A stretch of 64,000 bases of DNA from Flavobacterium sp. UBA7663 (GTDB lineage Bacteria > Bacteroidota > Bacteroidia > Flavobacteriales > Flavobacteriaceae): assembly GCF_002483315.1 (NCBI RefSeq), contig NZ_DLHR01000001.1, positions 1-64,000 on the forward strand. The letters are read 5' to 3'. Below the pieces are notes generated by a model. That model did not search any database. It was not told where the DNA came from and saw nothing but the letters and a program-made list of their open reading frames with translations. A program made the translations under genes and the position numbers. Of this stretch, positions 17,105 through 26,049 are shown one piece after another (within the stretch, counting starts at the first letter, position 1; the number at the start of each line of letters is the position of its first letter).

Positions 17105-17141
17105 CTCTTAAGTTTTTTCCTATTTATATTCTTTACATTTG
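17075..17141 (+). promoter_or_regulatory. Promoter of the metal-efflux operon with four 11-bp-spaced boxes
   Basis: TTAAG at 17075, TTTAG at 17086, TTAAG at 17097 and TTAAG at 17108 are exactly 11 bp apart. After 21 bases comes TACATTTG (17134-17141), a full -7 box. There is no clear -33 element, as expected for an activator-dependent promoter. The layout is the same as at 9014-9080. Part of the array lies in the end of the kinase gene. Confidence 0.65.
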
Positions 17142-17186
17142 TATTGTAGTTTTTAGTATTTTTATGAACTGCTCAAATTGTATAAA

Positions 17187-17561
17187 ATGAACAAATTAAT
17201 TGCCTATTTCCTAATTTCAGTATTTATGTGTGCCAACACATCGATAGGGCAATTATTGAAAGTTCCAAACTTAATAGAACATTACAACGAGCATAAAAAT
17301 GAATTAACTTCAGATTCAATTTCATTTATTGATTATATTGTTTCGCATTATTCTAAAAACGCCGAGAATAATCATGATCACGAAGATTTACCCTTTAAAA
17401 CATTGGATAATTCGTCAAGTGCATTATTTGCATTTTCTATAATTACCTATCAAATTCAAGTTGTAAAGTCTTTAATTTCTACTCAAAAGAAATTCTTTTA
17501 TAATAAATCTTTTAAATCCAATTTGATTGCTTCAATTTGGTTACCGCCTAAATTATTCTAA
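17187..17561 (+). CDS. Small exported protein at the head of the efflux operon
   Basis: The 124-residue product has a signal peptide (cleavage near SIGQ), an acidic/His segment NAENNHDHEDLPF (about residues 65-77), a hydrophobic stretch and a basic end. Similar short proteins are often found just before CzcA/CusA genes in flavobacteria; the His-rich segment may bind metal. I do not recognise a named domain. ATG 17187 is chosen because it starts the signal peptide and follows the promoter by 45 bases. Confidence 0.65.
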   Translation: MNKLIAYFLISVFMCANTSIGQLLKVPNLIEHYNEHKNELTSDSISFIDYIVSHYSKNAENNHDHEDLPFKTLDNSSSALFAFSIITYQIQVVKSLISTQKKFFYNKSFKSNLIASIWLPPKLF

Positions 17562-17652
17562 TATTTTGTTTTAATAATTGATTCATTTATAATGATTCAG
17601 TTGTGTTTATCTAAAAAGATAAGTACTATTTTTAATTATAAAATTTACTAAA

Positions 17653-20600
17653 ATGTTAGAAAAAATTATAGCCTTTAGTTTAAAGAATAAACTTATTGTC
17701 CTTTTGTTTACGCTTGGTGTTGTAGGATTTGGTTTGTTCTCTGTTTTCCAAATTTCTATTGGAGCTGTACCAGATGTTACTAATAACCAAGTACAAGTAA
17801 TTACAACGTCTCGCAATCTTTCTACACAAGATATCGAACAATACATTACCTATCCTGTTGAAATTGAAATGGCGAATTTGCCAGGTGTAACTGAAATTCG
17901 TTCAATTTCAAAATTCGGATTATCTGTGGTAACGATTGTTTTTGAAGACGAAATCGGAACCTATTTGCCAAGACAATTAATAGCTGAAAAAATTAAAACT
18001 GCTACCGAAAAAATTCCAGAAGGTTTTGGAACACCGGAAATGGGACCAATTACAACTGGTTTAGGCGAAATCTATCAATATACTTTAGAAGTAAAACCTG
18101 AATTTAAAAATCAATACACAGTTACCGATTTGCGTACGATTCAAGATTGGGTCGTAAAAAGACAATTATCTGGAATCAAAGGTGTAGTTGAAATCAATAC
18201 TTGGGGTGGCTTTTTAAAACAATATGAAATCGCTATAAATCCAGCAAGTTTAAAGGCAATGAACATTTCTACTACTGATGTGTTTACGGCTTTAGAAAAA
18301 AATAATAGTATTGCCGGTGGTTCATATATTGAAAAAACCAATCAAAGTTATTTCATTCGTGGCGAAGGAAAAGTAAATTCCGTCCAAGATATTGAAAACA
18401 TTGTCGTTAAAAACGATTCTGGTTTACCAATATACATTAAAGACATCGCCAAAGTACAATTTGGTCATGCCAATCGTTTTGGTGCGATTACAGGAAATGG
18501 AGAAGGTGAGAAGGTTTTAGGTCAAGTAATGATGCTAAAAGGCGGAAACTCAAAACAAGTAATTGAAGATGTAAAAGAAAGAGTTGCAGAAATTGAAAAA
18601 ACATTACCAGAAGGTGTTTACATCAACGGATTTTTAGAACGAAGTGAATTAGTAGGAAAAACAACGTTTACAGTTGCAGAAAACCTAATTTTAGGTTGTT
18701 TAATCGTAATTTTTGTTGTGGTTTTATTACTCGGAAATTGGCGTTCAGGATTGGTTGTTGCATCAGTAATTCCGCTCTGTTTATTATTTGCCATTTCCTT
18801 CATGAATATTTTCGGAATTGATGCCAATTTAATGAGCTTAGGGGCGATAGATTTCGGAATCATCATCGACGGAGCCGTAATTATCGTAGAATTTATTGCT
18901 TTTCAAATTGCGCATAAATCCAGACATTTAGTCGGTTTAGCGAAAGAAGATCGTCAGTTAGAAATTGACCAAATTACCTATAAAAGTGCTTCAAAAATGA
19001 TGAATTCGGCTATTTTTGGGCAGTTAATCATTCTTATTGTATTTATTCCAATTCTTTCCTTATCAGGTGTCGAAGGAAAAATGTTTAAACCTATGGCAAT
19101 GACATTTAGTTTTGCTTTAGTTGGCGCGATGTTATTCTGTTTTACTTACGTTCCTGTTGCGGCTTCATTGTTTTTAAAACCGCAAGAAGAAAACCCAAAA
19201 TCAATTTCAAATCGGTTAATTAATAAATTGAATTCTTGGTATTTACCTGTGATTACTTGGGCTTTAGGCAATACTAAAAAAGTACTTTACGGAGCTGTTG
19301 GTTTATTATTTTTAGCTGTTGGATTGTTTGCAACCATGGGAGGTGAATTCATTCCAACATTAGACGAAGGTGATTTCGTAATTCAACCTGTTTTAAAAAC
19401 AGGAACATCACTTTCTAAAACCATTGAAACTACTACCAAAATTGAAAAAATAATTCTTAAAAATTTTCCAGAAGTTTCTCAAGTAGTCAGTAGAATTGGT
19501 GCTGCCGAAGTGCCAACCGATCCAATGAGTATGGAAGAGAGTGATATTATCGTAAAATTAAAACCAAAATCAGAATGGGTTTCTGCCGATTCTAAAGATG
19601 AATTAGCTGATAAAATCAAAGCGGCTTTAGAAGAGAAAATTCCAAACATGGAAATCGAATTTACGCAACCTATCGAAATGCGTTTCAACGAATTAATTTC
19701 AGGTTCTCGTTCTGATGTGGCAATTAAAATTTTTGGTGAAGATTTAGATATTTTAGCCAAAAAAGCACACGAAATCGAAAAAGCAATTAAAAATGTGGAA
19801 GGCGCATCGGATATTATCATCGAAAAAACGGAAGGTTTGCCTCAAATGTTTGTGCAATACGACCGAAGTAAAATTGCTCGTTATGGACTAAATATTGCCG
19901 ATTTAAACGAAATGATTGCTTTAGGTTTCGCTGGGAAAACCGTTGGAAATGTATTTGAAGGCGAAAAACGTTTTGATATGGTCATTCGATTAGATAAAAC
20001 CAACAGAACCGATATTGAAGACTTACGAAATTTATATGTTTCCACTCCAAATGGAGAGCAAATTCCGTTAAGAGAATTAGCTGCTATTGAATATACAGAA
20101 GGTCCAGCTAAAATTTCAAGAGACAATACCAATCGAAGAATTATTGTGGGAATCAACGTAAGAAACCGCGATTTACAAAGTGTTGTGGATGATGTGCAGC
20201 AAATTATTGATGCTAAAATTGATTTACCAACAGGCTATCGCGTTACTTATGGTGGTCAATTTGAAAACTTACAAAGTGCCAAAGCCCGATTGTTAATTGC
20301 GGTACCAATTGCCTTATTTTTAATATTTATTTTGTTGCATTTTGCCTTTGGATCCATCAAAGAAGCGTTAATGGTGTATTCTGCAATTCCTTTATCAGCA
20401 GTAGGTGGGGTGTTATTTTTGTGGATGCGAGATTTACCTTTTAGTATTTCAGCAGGCGTTGGATTTATTGCATTATTCGGAATTGCAGTGCTAAACGGAA
20501 TTGTACTAATTGAACATTTTAAAGAATTGAAACACAGTGGCATGAAAGATATGAATGAACTCATTTTAAAAGGAACCACCGATAGACTTCGACCAGTTTT

Positions 20601-21990
20601 ATTAACCGCCGCTGCAGCTGCTTTAGGGTTTTTACCAATGGCAATTTCATCATCGGCTGGAGCAGAGGTACAACGCCCATTAGCTACCGTAGTTATTGGT
20701 GGATTATTCACTGCAACACTGTTAACCATGATTGTATTGCCTATTTTATTCAAAGTTTTTGATGAGAAAGAATTCAAAAAACCAAAATTCAAAAAACATG
20801 TAAGCGGAACTTATATTTTACTATTTTTATTTGCAACAAGCTTTGGTTTTGCTCAAGAAAATAATACGGAATTAGATTCAATTATGGCTAAAGCATTACA
20901 AAACAATAAATTAGTAAAAGCTGGACAATTGCAAATCGACAAAGCAAATGCAAACGTAAAAACGGCTTATTCTTTTGATAAAACGAATGTGTATTACAGT
21001 TATGATCAAAATAATTTAGCCACAAATAACGAACCCTTAAAAGTATTTGGAGTACAGCAATCATTTGCTTTTCCAACGGTTTATGGTGCTCAAAAAAAGG
21101 TCTATAAAGCTGAATTAGAAAGTCAAAAGGCTTCTTTCGAATTGCAAAAAAACAAACTCAAATTTGAAGTTTCAAAAATATATCATCAAATTGTATATGT
21201 GCAACATAAAGAAAAATTGTACTGCTATTTAGATAGTTTGTACCAAAATTTCTCTAAAGCAAGCGACAGAAGATTTGAATTAGGCGAAACCAATTACTTG
21301 GAAAAAATAACCGCTGAAGCTAAATTTAGACAAATTAGAACCAAACTTTCGCAATTAGATAAAGAGAAAAAAGCACAATTAGAATTATTGCAAGCTTTAG
21401 TGCAGTCTGAGGGAAAAATTAGTGTAAAAACAGATGAAATTAAACCAATAAATACTATATTAAATACTTCAAGTAAAGAATTTTATAGCTCTTATTTAGA
21501 AAGTATTACAAAAAAATATAAATCTAATGAACAACTCCAGAAACAGCATTGGTTACCCGATTTAAATGTGGAATATTTTCAAGGAAGAAATAGCGGAATT
21601 TCGCAATCTTTATATGGATTTCAAGTAGGTGTTGCTGTTCCAATATTGTTTAATGGAAATGTTGCCAAATCGAAAGTAGCTAAGTTAGAAACTCAAGCTT
21701 GGGAAGAACAAAAACAACATGAGTTAATTAAAATTGATGCACACATCAACCAGAAAAACAGCGAATTAGAGCAATATAACCAAGCCATCGATTACTATAA
21801 TCAATACGGAAAGAAAGTTTCTCAGGAAATCATTAAAGTTGCTAACATGAGTTACAAACATGGTGAAATTGATTTTTTTCAATTCATACAAAGTTTAGAA
21901 AATGCAACCACAATTCAGGTTGATTATTTAGATGCCGTAAACCAATTCAATAAGACACAATTAGACTTACAATATATTAATTTACAATAA
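17653..21990 (+). CDS. Heavy-metal RND efflux pump (CzcA/CusA type) fused to a TolC-like outer-membrane channel
   Basis: The 1445-residue protein has a complete HME-RND pump in residues 1 to about 1045 (12 helices, two periplasmic porter domains; GAVPDVTNNQVQV at about 37, SLGAIDFGIIIDGAVIIVE in helix 4 with the proton-relay acidic residues). A second signal-like hydrophobic segment near 1053-1070 (TYILLFLFATSFGFAQ) follows, then a TolC-family channel domain (about 1070-1445) of long alpha-helical repeats. The fusion gives one chain for the inner- and outer-membrane parts of a tripartite metal exporter; the adaptor is the next gene. DFGIIIDG-type motifs point to a divalent metal (Zn/Co/Cd/Ni) rather than to copper, but this is not certain. 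Full-length TolC-fused forms are known in Bacteroidetes. Confidence 0.92.
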   Translation: MLEKIIAFSLKNKLIVLLFTLGVVGFGLFSVFQISIGAVPDVTNNQVQVITTSRNLSTQDIEQYITYPVEIEMANLPGVTEIRSISKFGLSVVTIVFEDEIGTYLPRQLIAEKIKTATEKIPEGFGTPEMGPITTGLGEIYQYTLEVKPEFKNQYTVTDLRTIQDWVVKRQLSGIKGVVEINTWGGFLKQYEIAINPASLKAMNISTTDVFTALEKNNSIAGGSYIEKTNQSYFIRGEGKVNSVQDIENIVVKNDSGLPIYIKDIAKVQFGHANRFGAITGNGEGEKVLGQVMMLKGGNSKQVIEDVKERVAEIEKTLPEGVYINGFLERSELVGKTTFTVAENLILGCLIVIFVVVLLLGNWRSGLVVASVIPLCLLFAISFMNIFGIDANLMSLGAIDFGIIIDGAVIIVEFIAFQIAHKSRHLVGLAKEDRQLEIDQITYKSASKMMNSAIFGQLIILIVFIPILSLSGVEGKMFKPMAMTFSFALVGAMLFCFTYVPVAASLFLKPQEENPKSISNRLINKLNSWYLPVITWALGNTKKVLYGAVGLLFLAVGLFATMGGEFIPTLDEGDFVIQPVLKTGTSLSKTIETTTKIEKIILKNFPEVSQVVSRIGAAEVPTDPMSMEESDIIVKLKPKSEWVSADSKDELADKIKAALEEKIPNMEIEFTQPIEMRFNELISGSRSDVAIKIFGEDLDILAKKAHEIEKAIKNVEGASDIIIEKTEGLPQMFVQYDRSKIARYGLNIADLNEMIALGFAGKTVGNVFEGEKRFDMVIRLDKTNRTDIEDLRNLYVSTPNGEQIPLRELAAIEYTEGPAKISRDNTNRRIIVGINVRNRDLQSVVDDVQQIIDAKIDLPTGYRVTYGGQFENLQSAKARLLIAVPIALFLIFILLHFAFGSIKEALMVYSAIPLSAVGGVLFLWMRDLPFSISAGVGFIALFGIAVLNGIVLIEHFKELKHSGMKDMNELILKGTTDRLRPVLLTAAAAALGFLPMAISSSAGAEVQRPLATVVIGGLFTATLLTMIVLPILFKVFDEKEFKKPKFKKHVSGTYILLFLFATSFGFAQENNTELDSIMAKALQNNKLVKAGQLQIDKANANVKTAYSFDKTNVYYSYDQNNLATNNEPLKVFGVQQSFAFPTVYGAQKKVYKAELESQKASFELQKNKLKFEVSKIYHQIVYVQHKEKLYCYLDSLYQNFSKASDRRFELGETNYLEKITAEAKFRQIRTKLSQLDKEKKAQLELLQALVQSEGKISVKTDEIKPINTILNTSSKEFYSSYLESITKKYKSNEQLQKQHWLPDLNVEYFQGRNSGISQSLYGFQVGVAVPILFNGNVAKSKVAKLETQAWEEQKQHELIKIDAHINQKNSELEQYNQAIDYYNQYGKKVSQEIIKVANMSYKHGEIDFFQFIQSLENATTIQVDYLDAVNQFNKTQLDLQYINLQ

Positions 21991-21997
21991 ATTAGAG

Positions 21998-23110
21998 ATG
22001 AAAAAAATATTTTACATAGCAACAATAACAACTCTTTTATTTTCATGCAAACAAGATGTCGCAGAAGAAAAAGTAGTTGATGACGGATTGATTACGGTAA
22101 CTGAAGCCCAATTTCAATCGTCAAAAATGGAAATAGGTTCACCAATGGAACAAGATTTCGAAGTTACAGTAAAATCCTCTGGGAAAATTGATGTTCCACC
22201 ACAATATAGAGCTAAAGTAACTACATTTTTAGGCGGTTATGTAAAAGCTACCAAATTATTAGTGGGTGATAAAGTTGCAAAAGGACAAGCTCTAATTACC
22301 TTAGAAAACACCGATTATCTGGATTTACAAAAGGATTATGTAGAAGTTGCCGAACAAATTAACTATTTGAAATCCGAATTTGAACGTCAGAAAACATTGT
22401 ACAATGAAAAAATCACTTCACAAAAAAACTATCTAAAAGCAGAAAGTGATTACCGACAAGCAAAAGGAATGTATCAAGGCTTACGCGAAAAATTAGTGTT
22501 GTTAAACATCAATCCAGCTAATGTTGAGCGTGGAAAATTTACTTCACAAATTACAATTTCGGCACCCATTTCCGGAGATGTAACAGTGATGAATGCAAAT
22601 GTTGGCATGTTTATGTCACCTTCCGATGTAATTTTAGAAATTGTGGATACCAATTATTTACACCTGAATTTAAGCATTTTTGAAAAAGATATTTTACATG
22701 TAAAACAAGGTCAAAAAATCACTTTTAAAGTACCCGAAGCAAGTAAAGAACAATTCAGTTCTAACGTACAATTAGTCGGAAAATCGATAGAAAGTAAGGA
22801 CAGAACTATTTCGGTTTTTGGTACACTATCACCAGAAATAAAAGGAAAATTGTTATCTGGAATGTTTGTAGAAGCTAACATAATTACAGATGCTAAAAAA
22901 GGATTTGGAGTTCCATCTGATGCTATCATTACAGAAAATGACAAACATTATGTTTTGGTTTTAAACAGTAAAACAACTGAATATAAATTTAAAAAAGTTG
23001 CTGTTACGGTAGGTGAAAAATCAGAAAAATTCATTGAAATTATGCCTGATGATAATGTTAATACTGAAACAAAATTACTAACAAAAGGAGTATTCGAATT
23101 AACTAATTAA
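21998..23110 (+). CDS. RND efflux periplasmic adaptor (CzcB/CusB type)
   Basis: The 370-residue lipoprotein (lipobox LLFSC, Cys 17) has the membrane-fusion layout: barrel-sandwich hybrid halves (KVTTFLGGYVKATKLLVGDKVAKGQALITLEN at about residue 70 and ISAPISGDVTVMNANVGMFM at about 188), a helical hairpin between them (about 105-170), a beta-barrel domain and a membrane-proximal end. It links the pump and channel domains of the preceding fused protein. It starts 7 bp after that gene. Confidence 0.92.
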   Translation: MKKIFYIATITTLLFSCKQDVAEEKVVDDGLITVTEAQFQSSKMEIGSPMEQDFEVTVKSSGKIDVPPQYRAKVTTFLGGYVKATKLLVGDKVAKGQALITLENTDYLDLQKDYVEVAEQINYLKSEFERQKTLYNEKITSQKNYLKAESDYRQAKGMYQGLREKLVLLNINPANVERGKFTSQITISAPISGDVTVMNANVGMFMSPSDVILEIVDTNYLHLNLSIFEKDILHVKQGQKITFKVPEASKEQFSSNVQLVGKSIESKDRTISVFGTLSPEIKGKLLSGMFVEANIITDAKKGFGVPSDAIITENDKHYVLVLNSKTTEYKFKKVAVTVGEKSEKFIEIMPDDNVNTETKLLTKGVFELTN

Positions 23111-23122
23111 AAAATAGAAATT

Positions 23123-23623
23123 ATGAATGACGCACATTTACACATGGTTTTCAACCATTTTCCTATTATTGGATTATTCTTTGGAATAGGAATTTTAGCA
23201 TTCGGAATCATCAAAAAACAAACAATTTTGATCAACACAGCTTATGTCATTTTTATATTTTGCATGATTATGGCAAAAGCAACTATGATGACAGGAGAAG
23301 GAGCAGAAGAAATTGTTGAAGAATTAGGTGTTTCACACGAAATCATTCATGAACATGAAGAAATTGCAGAAACCTTCATGAAAGTACTTTATGTTATAGG
23401 AATTCTTTCCATTTTAGGCCTAGTTGCCAATTTTAAAAAACATGCAAAAGCACCAATTGTTTCTTATGTTGTTTTAGTTTTAGCAATTGGTGCTGCAGTT
23501 TTGTCTAAGTCAGTAGGAACTTCAGGTGGCGAAATACGTCATACCGAAATCAGAGAAAATGCCAATATTAACAATGCTTCAACTGAAAGTAATGAAGAAG
23601 GATTGGATAATGATGATCACTAA
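23123..23623 (+). CDS. Four-helix membrane protein, DUF2231-like
   Basis: The 166-residue protein starts HLHMVFNHFPIIGLFFGIG and has four membrane helices, with a central segment MTGEGAEEIVEELG...HEIIHEHEEIAE (about residues 52-80) that is rich in His and Glu, and an acidic tail. The pattern resembles DUF2231 proteins, some of which lie near heavy-metal pumps. The His residues at the membrane surface may bind metal or haem. It is the last gene of the efflux operon, 12 bp after the adaptor. Confidence 0.7.
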   Translation: MNDAHLHMVFNHFPIIGLFFGIGILAFGIIKKQTILINTAYVIFIFCMIMAKATMMTGEGAEEIVEELGVSHEIIHEHEEIAETFMKVLYVIGILSILGLVANFKKHAKAPIVSYVVLVLAIGAAVLSKSVGTSGGEIRHTEIRENANINNASTESNEEGLDNDDH

Positions 23624-23646
23624 ACAAAATATAATTTTTTAAAAAG

Positions 23647-23680
23647 TTTTGTTTATTCGAAAATTAAGTCGTTACATTTG
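23647..23680 (+). promoter_or_regulatory. Promoter of the histidine operon
   Basis: TTTTG at 23647-23651 and TACATTTG at 23673-23680, 21 bases apart, match the Bacteroidetes promoter. The leader peptide start follows 22 bases later. Confidence 0.75.
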
Positions 23681-23702
23681 CATTGTTAAAATAACAGAAA
23701 TT

Positions 23703-23756
23703 ATGTTTTTAAATCAATTACATCATCATCATCATACCTCCGCTCAAGCGAAGTAG
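23703..23756 (+). CDS. hisL: Histidine operon leader peptide
   Basis: The frame ATG to TAG encodes MFLNQLHHHHHTSAQAK, 17 residues with five consecutive His codons (23721-23735). Low charged tRNA-His would stall the ribosome on this run. The peptide is followed by alternative RNA stems and by hisG. It is too short for usual gene callers. Confidence 0.92.
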   Translation: MFLNQLHHHHHTSAQAK

Positions 23757-23820
23757 TGATGCTATGTAATTATACCATATAAACTATTAACCCGTTTGAG
23801 TGCATCAAGCGGGTTTTTTG
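23743..23820 (+). promoter_or_regulatory. Transcription attenuator of the his operon
   Basis: Terminator: ACCCGTTTGA (23790-23799) pairs with TCAAGCGGGT (23805-23814) across a 5-base loop, followed by T6. Antiterminator: CTCAAGCG (23743-23750), in the last codons of the leader frame, pairs with CGTTTGAG (23793-23800), which is part of the terminator stem. A ribosome stalled at the His codons leaves 23743-23750 free and permits read-through; a ribosome at the stop codon covers it and the terminator forms. Confidence 0.85.
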
Positions 23821-23876
23821 TTGTTAAGCATTTTTTACAAATCCCTTGGTGTACTTTTTTAAAACAAAAATTAAAA

Positions 23877-24734
23877 ATGAACACATTAAAAATTGCTATT
23901 CAAAAATCAGGTCGCCTTCACGATGAAAGTATTCAAATCTTAAAAGATTGTGGAATTTCTGTATATAATGGAAACGATCAACTCAAAGTTACTGCTTCCA
24001 ATTTTCCATTAGAAGTCTATTATTTACGAAATTCTGATATTCCTCAATATTTGATTGATGGCGTTGTTGATATTGCCATTGTTGGTGATAACTTATTGGT
24101 AGAAAAAGGGCAAAACATTCAAATTGCAGAGAAATTAGGTTTTTCCAAATGTAAAGTTTCGGTAGCGGTTCCAAAGAATTTCAACTACAATTCTATTCAA
24201 GATTTAAACGGATTACGTGTTGCCACTTCATATCCAAAAACGGTTGTGGATTACTTTTCTTCGAAAGGAATTTCTGTAGACATTCACCAAATCTCAGGTT
24301 CGGTTGAAATTGCCCCAAACATCGGACTTTCAGATGCGATTGTAGATATCGTTTCTAGTGGAAGTACTTTGTTTAAAAACGGTTTAAAAGAAGTGGAAGT
24401 GATCTTAAAAAGTGAAGCCGTTTTAGCGGTTTCACCTCAAATTTCTAATGAAGCAACGCAACTATTAGCCAAGTTACAATTCCGAATTCAATCCGTTCTA
24501 CGTTCTAGAAAATCAAAATATATTTTAATGAATGTTCCCAATGAAAAAATCGTTGATATCAGCAAAATTCTTCCTGTTTTAAAAAGCCCAACCGTTATGC
24601 CATTAGCCGAAGAGGGATGGAGTAGTGTGCATTCTGTAATTGACGAAGATAAATTTTGGGAAGTCATTGACCAACTTAGAGAAGCTGGAGCTGAAGGTAT
24701 TTTGGTTTGCCCAATTGAGAAAATGGTCCTTTAA
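23877..24734 (+). CDS. hisG: ATP phosphoribosyltransferase
   Basis: The 285-residue enzyme catalyses the first step of histidine synthesis, joining ATP and PRPP. It has the long form: catalytic domains (about residues 1-210; LKIAIQKSGRLHDES at the start, DIVSSGSTLFKNGL as the PRPP loop) and a C-terminal regulatory ACT-like domain (about 212-285) that permits feedback by histidine without HisZ. ATG 23877 is used; the upstream in-frame extension runs through the attenuator. Confidence 0.95.
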   Translation: MNTLKIAIQKSGRLHDESIQILKDCGISVYNGNDQLKVTASNFPLEVYYLRNSDIPQYLIDGVVDIAIVGDNLLVEKGQNIQIAEKLGFSKCKVSVAVPKNFNYNSIQDLNGLRVATSYPKTVVDYFSSKGISVDIHQISGSVEIAPNIGLSDAIVDIVSSGSTLFKNGLKEVEVILKSEAVLAVSPQISNEATQLLAKLQFRIQSVLRSRKSKYILMNVPNEKIVDISKILPVLKSPTVMPLAEEGWSSVHSVIDEDKFWEVIDQLREAGAEGILVCPIEKMVL

Positions 24735-24769
24735 AAGAAAAAAGAGAATAGAATTAAGAATATAGACTT

Positions 24770-26044
24770 ATGAAAAAAATATATAACCCACAACCCGAAA
24801 CTTGGTCAGAAATTTGCAAAAGACCAACCCAAACGTTCTCTGATGTAGAAGAAACGGTTAAGCAAATCTTTAAAGAAGTACAACAAAAAGGCGACAAAGC
24901 CATAGCAAAATATGCATCTTTCTTTGATGGCGTGACTTTGGAGAACATTCAAGTGACTTCAGAAGAAATTGAAACCGCAAAAAATGAAGTTTCTGATCAA
25001 CTAAAAGAAGCAATTCAATTAGCCAAATCAAACATTGAACAATTTCATTCAGCCCAAAAAACGGATAAAATAGTTGTTGAAACTACCATCGGAGTTACCT
25101 GTTGGCAAGAAAAAAGACCGATTCAAAAAGTTGGTTTATACATTCCAGGCGGAACAGCTCCGTTATTTTCAACGGTTTTAATGTTGGCCGTTCCAGCTAA
25201 ATTAGCAGGTTGTCAAGAAATTGTTTTGTGTTCGCCATCGGATAAAAATGGAAAAATAAATTCTGCAATTCTATATGCTGCTGATTTGTGTGGTGTAACT
25301 AAAATCTATAAAGTAGGTGGAATTCAAGCTATTGCTGGTATGACTTTTGGAACAGAAACGATTCCGCAAGTATATAAAATCTTCGGACCTGGTAATCAAT
25401 TTGTAACAATTGCGAAACAATTTGCTTCTCAAAACGGTGTGGCTATTGATATGCCTGCAGGTCCAAGTGAATTACTAGTATATGCAGATGAAACCGCAAT
25501 TCCAAGTTTCATAGCTTCTGATTTGCTAAGTCAAGCCGAACACGGAAAAGATAGCCAAGTGATTTTGGTTACTACGAATAAAAACATTTTAAACGATGTA
25601 GAAGAAGAAGTGTACAAACAATTAAAAGAACTGCCAAGACAAGAAATCGCTCAAGTAGCAATTAATAATTCCAAATTAATCTTCGTTGAAACCGAAAAAA
25701 CTGCTTTATCGTTTATTAATGAGTACGGCCCAGAGCATTTTATTGTATGTTCTAAGAATGAAGATTATTTCGTTGACGGCATTCAAAACGCAGGTTCGAT
25801 TTTCATTGGAAACTATACTCCAGAAAGCGCTGGTGATTATGCTTCTGGAACTAACCATACGCTGCCAACAAATGGTTATTCCAAAAGTTATAGTGGTGTA
25901 AATTTAGATAGTTTCTTAAAAGCGATGACCTTTCAAAAAATATCAAATGAAGGTATTCAAAACATCGGAAAAGCAATTGAAACAATGGCGGAAGCCGAAG
26001 GTTTACAAGCACACAAAAATGCAGTTACATTAAGATTAAAATAA
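24770..26044 (+). CDS. hisD: Histidinol dehydrogenase
   Basis: The 424-residue Zn enzyme oxidises histidinol to histidine in the last two steps. Family markers are YIPGGTAPLFSTVLMLA (about residue 124), FGPGNQFV (about 205), DMPAGPSELLVYAD (about 227) and the metal/catalytic region YGPEHF (about 320) with H in GTNHTLPT. It starts 35 bp after hisG. Confidence 0.96.
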   Translation: MKKIYNPQPETWSEICKRPTQTFSDVEETVKQIFKEVQQKGDKAIAKYASFFDGVTLENIQVTSEEIETAKNEVSDQLKEAIQLAKSNIEQFHSAQKTDKIVVETTIGVTCWQEKRPIQKVGLYIPGGTAPLFSTVLMLAVPAKLAGCQEIVLCSPSDKNGKINSAILYAADLCGVTKIYKVGGIQAIAGMTFGTETIPQVYKIFGPGNQFVTIAKQFASQNGVAIDMPAGPSELLVYADETAIPSFIASDLLSQAEHGKDSQVILVTTNKNILNDVEEEVYKQLKELPRQEIAQVAINNSKLIFVETEKTALSFINEYGPEHFIVCSKNEDYFVDGIQNAGSIFIGNYTPESAGDYASGTNHTLPTNGYSKSYSGVNLDSFLKAMTFQKISNEGIQNIGKAIETMAEAEGLQAHKNAVTLRLK

Positions 26045-26049
26045 GAGCT

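Noticed and set aside
20256..20792. 178-residue frame antisense to the RND pump
   Set aside because: It is a shadow frame opposite a strongly coding region, with no start signals.
23721..23735. CAT microsatellite
   Set aside because: The repeat is explained by five His codons of the leader peptide.
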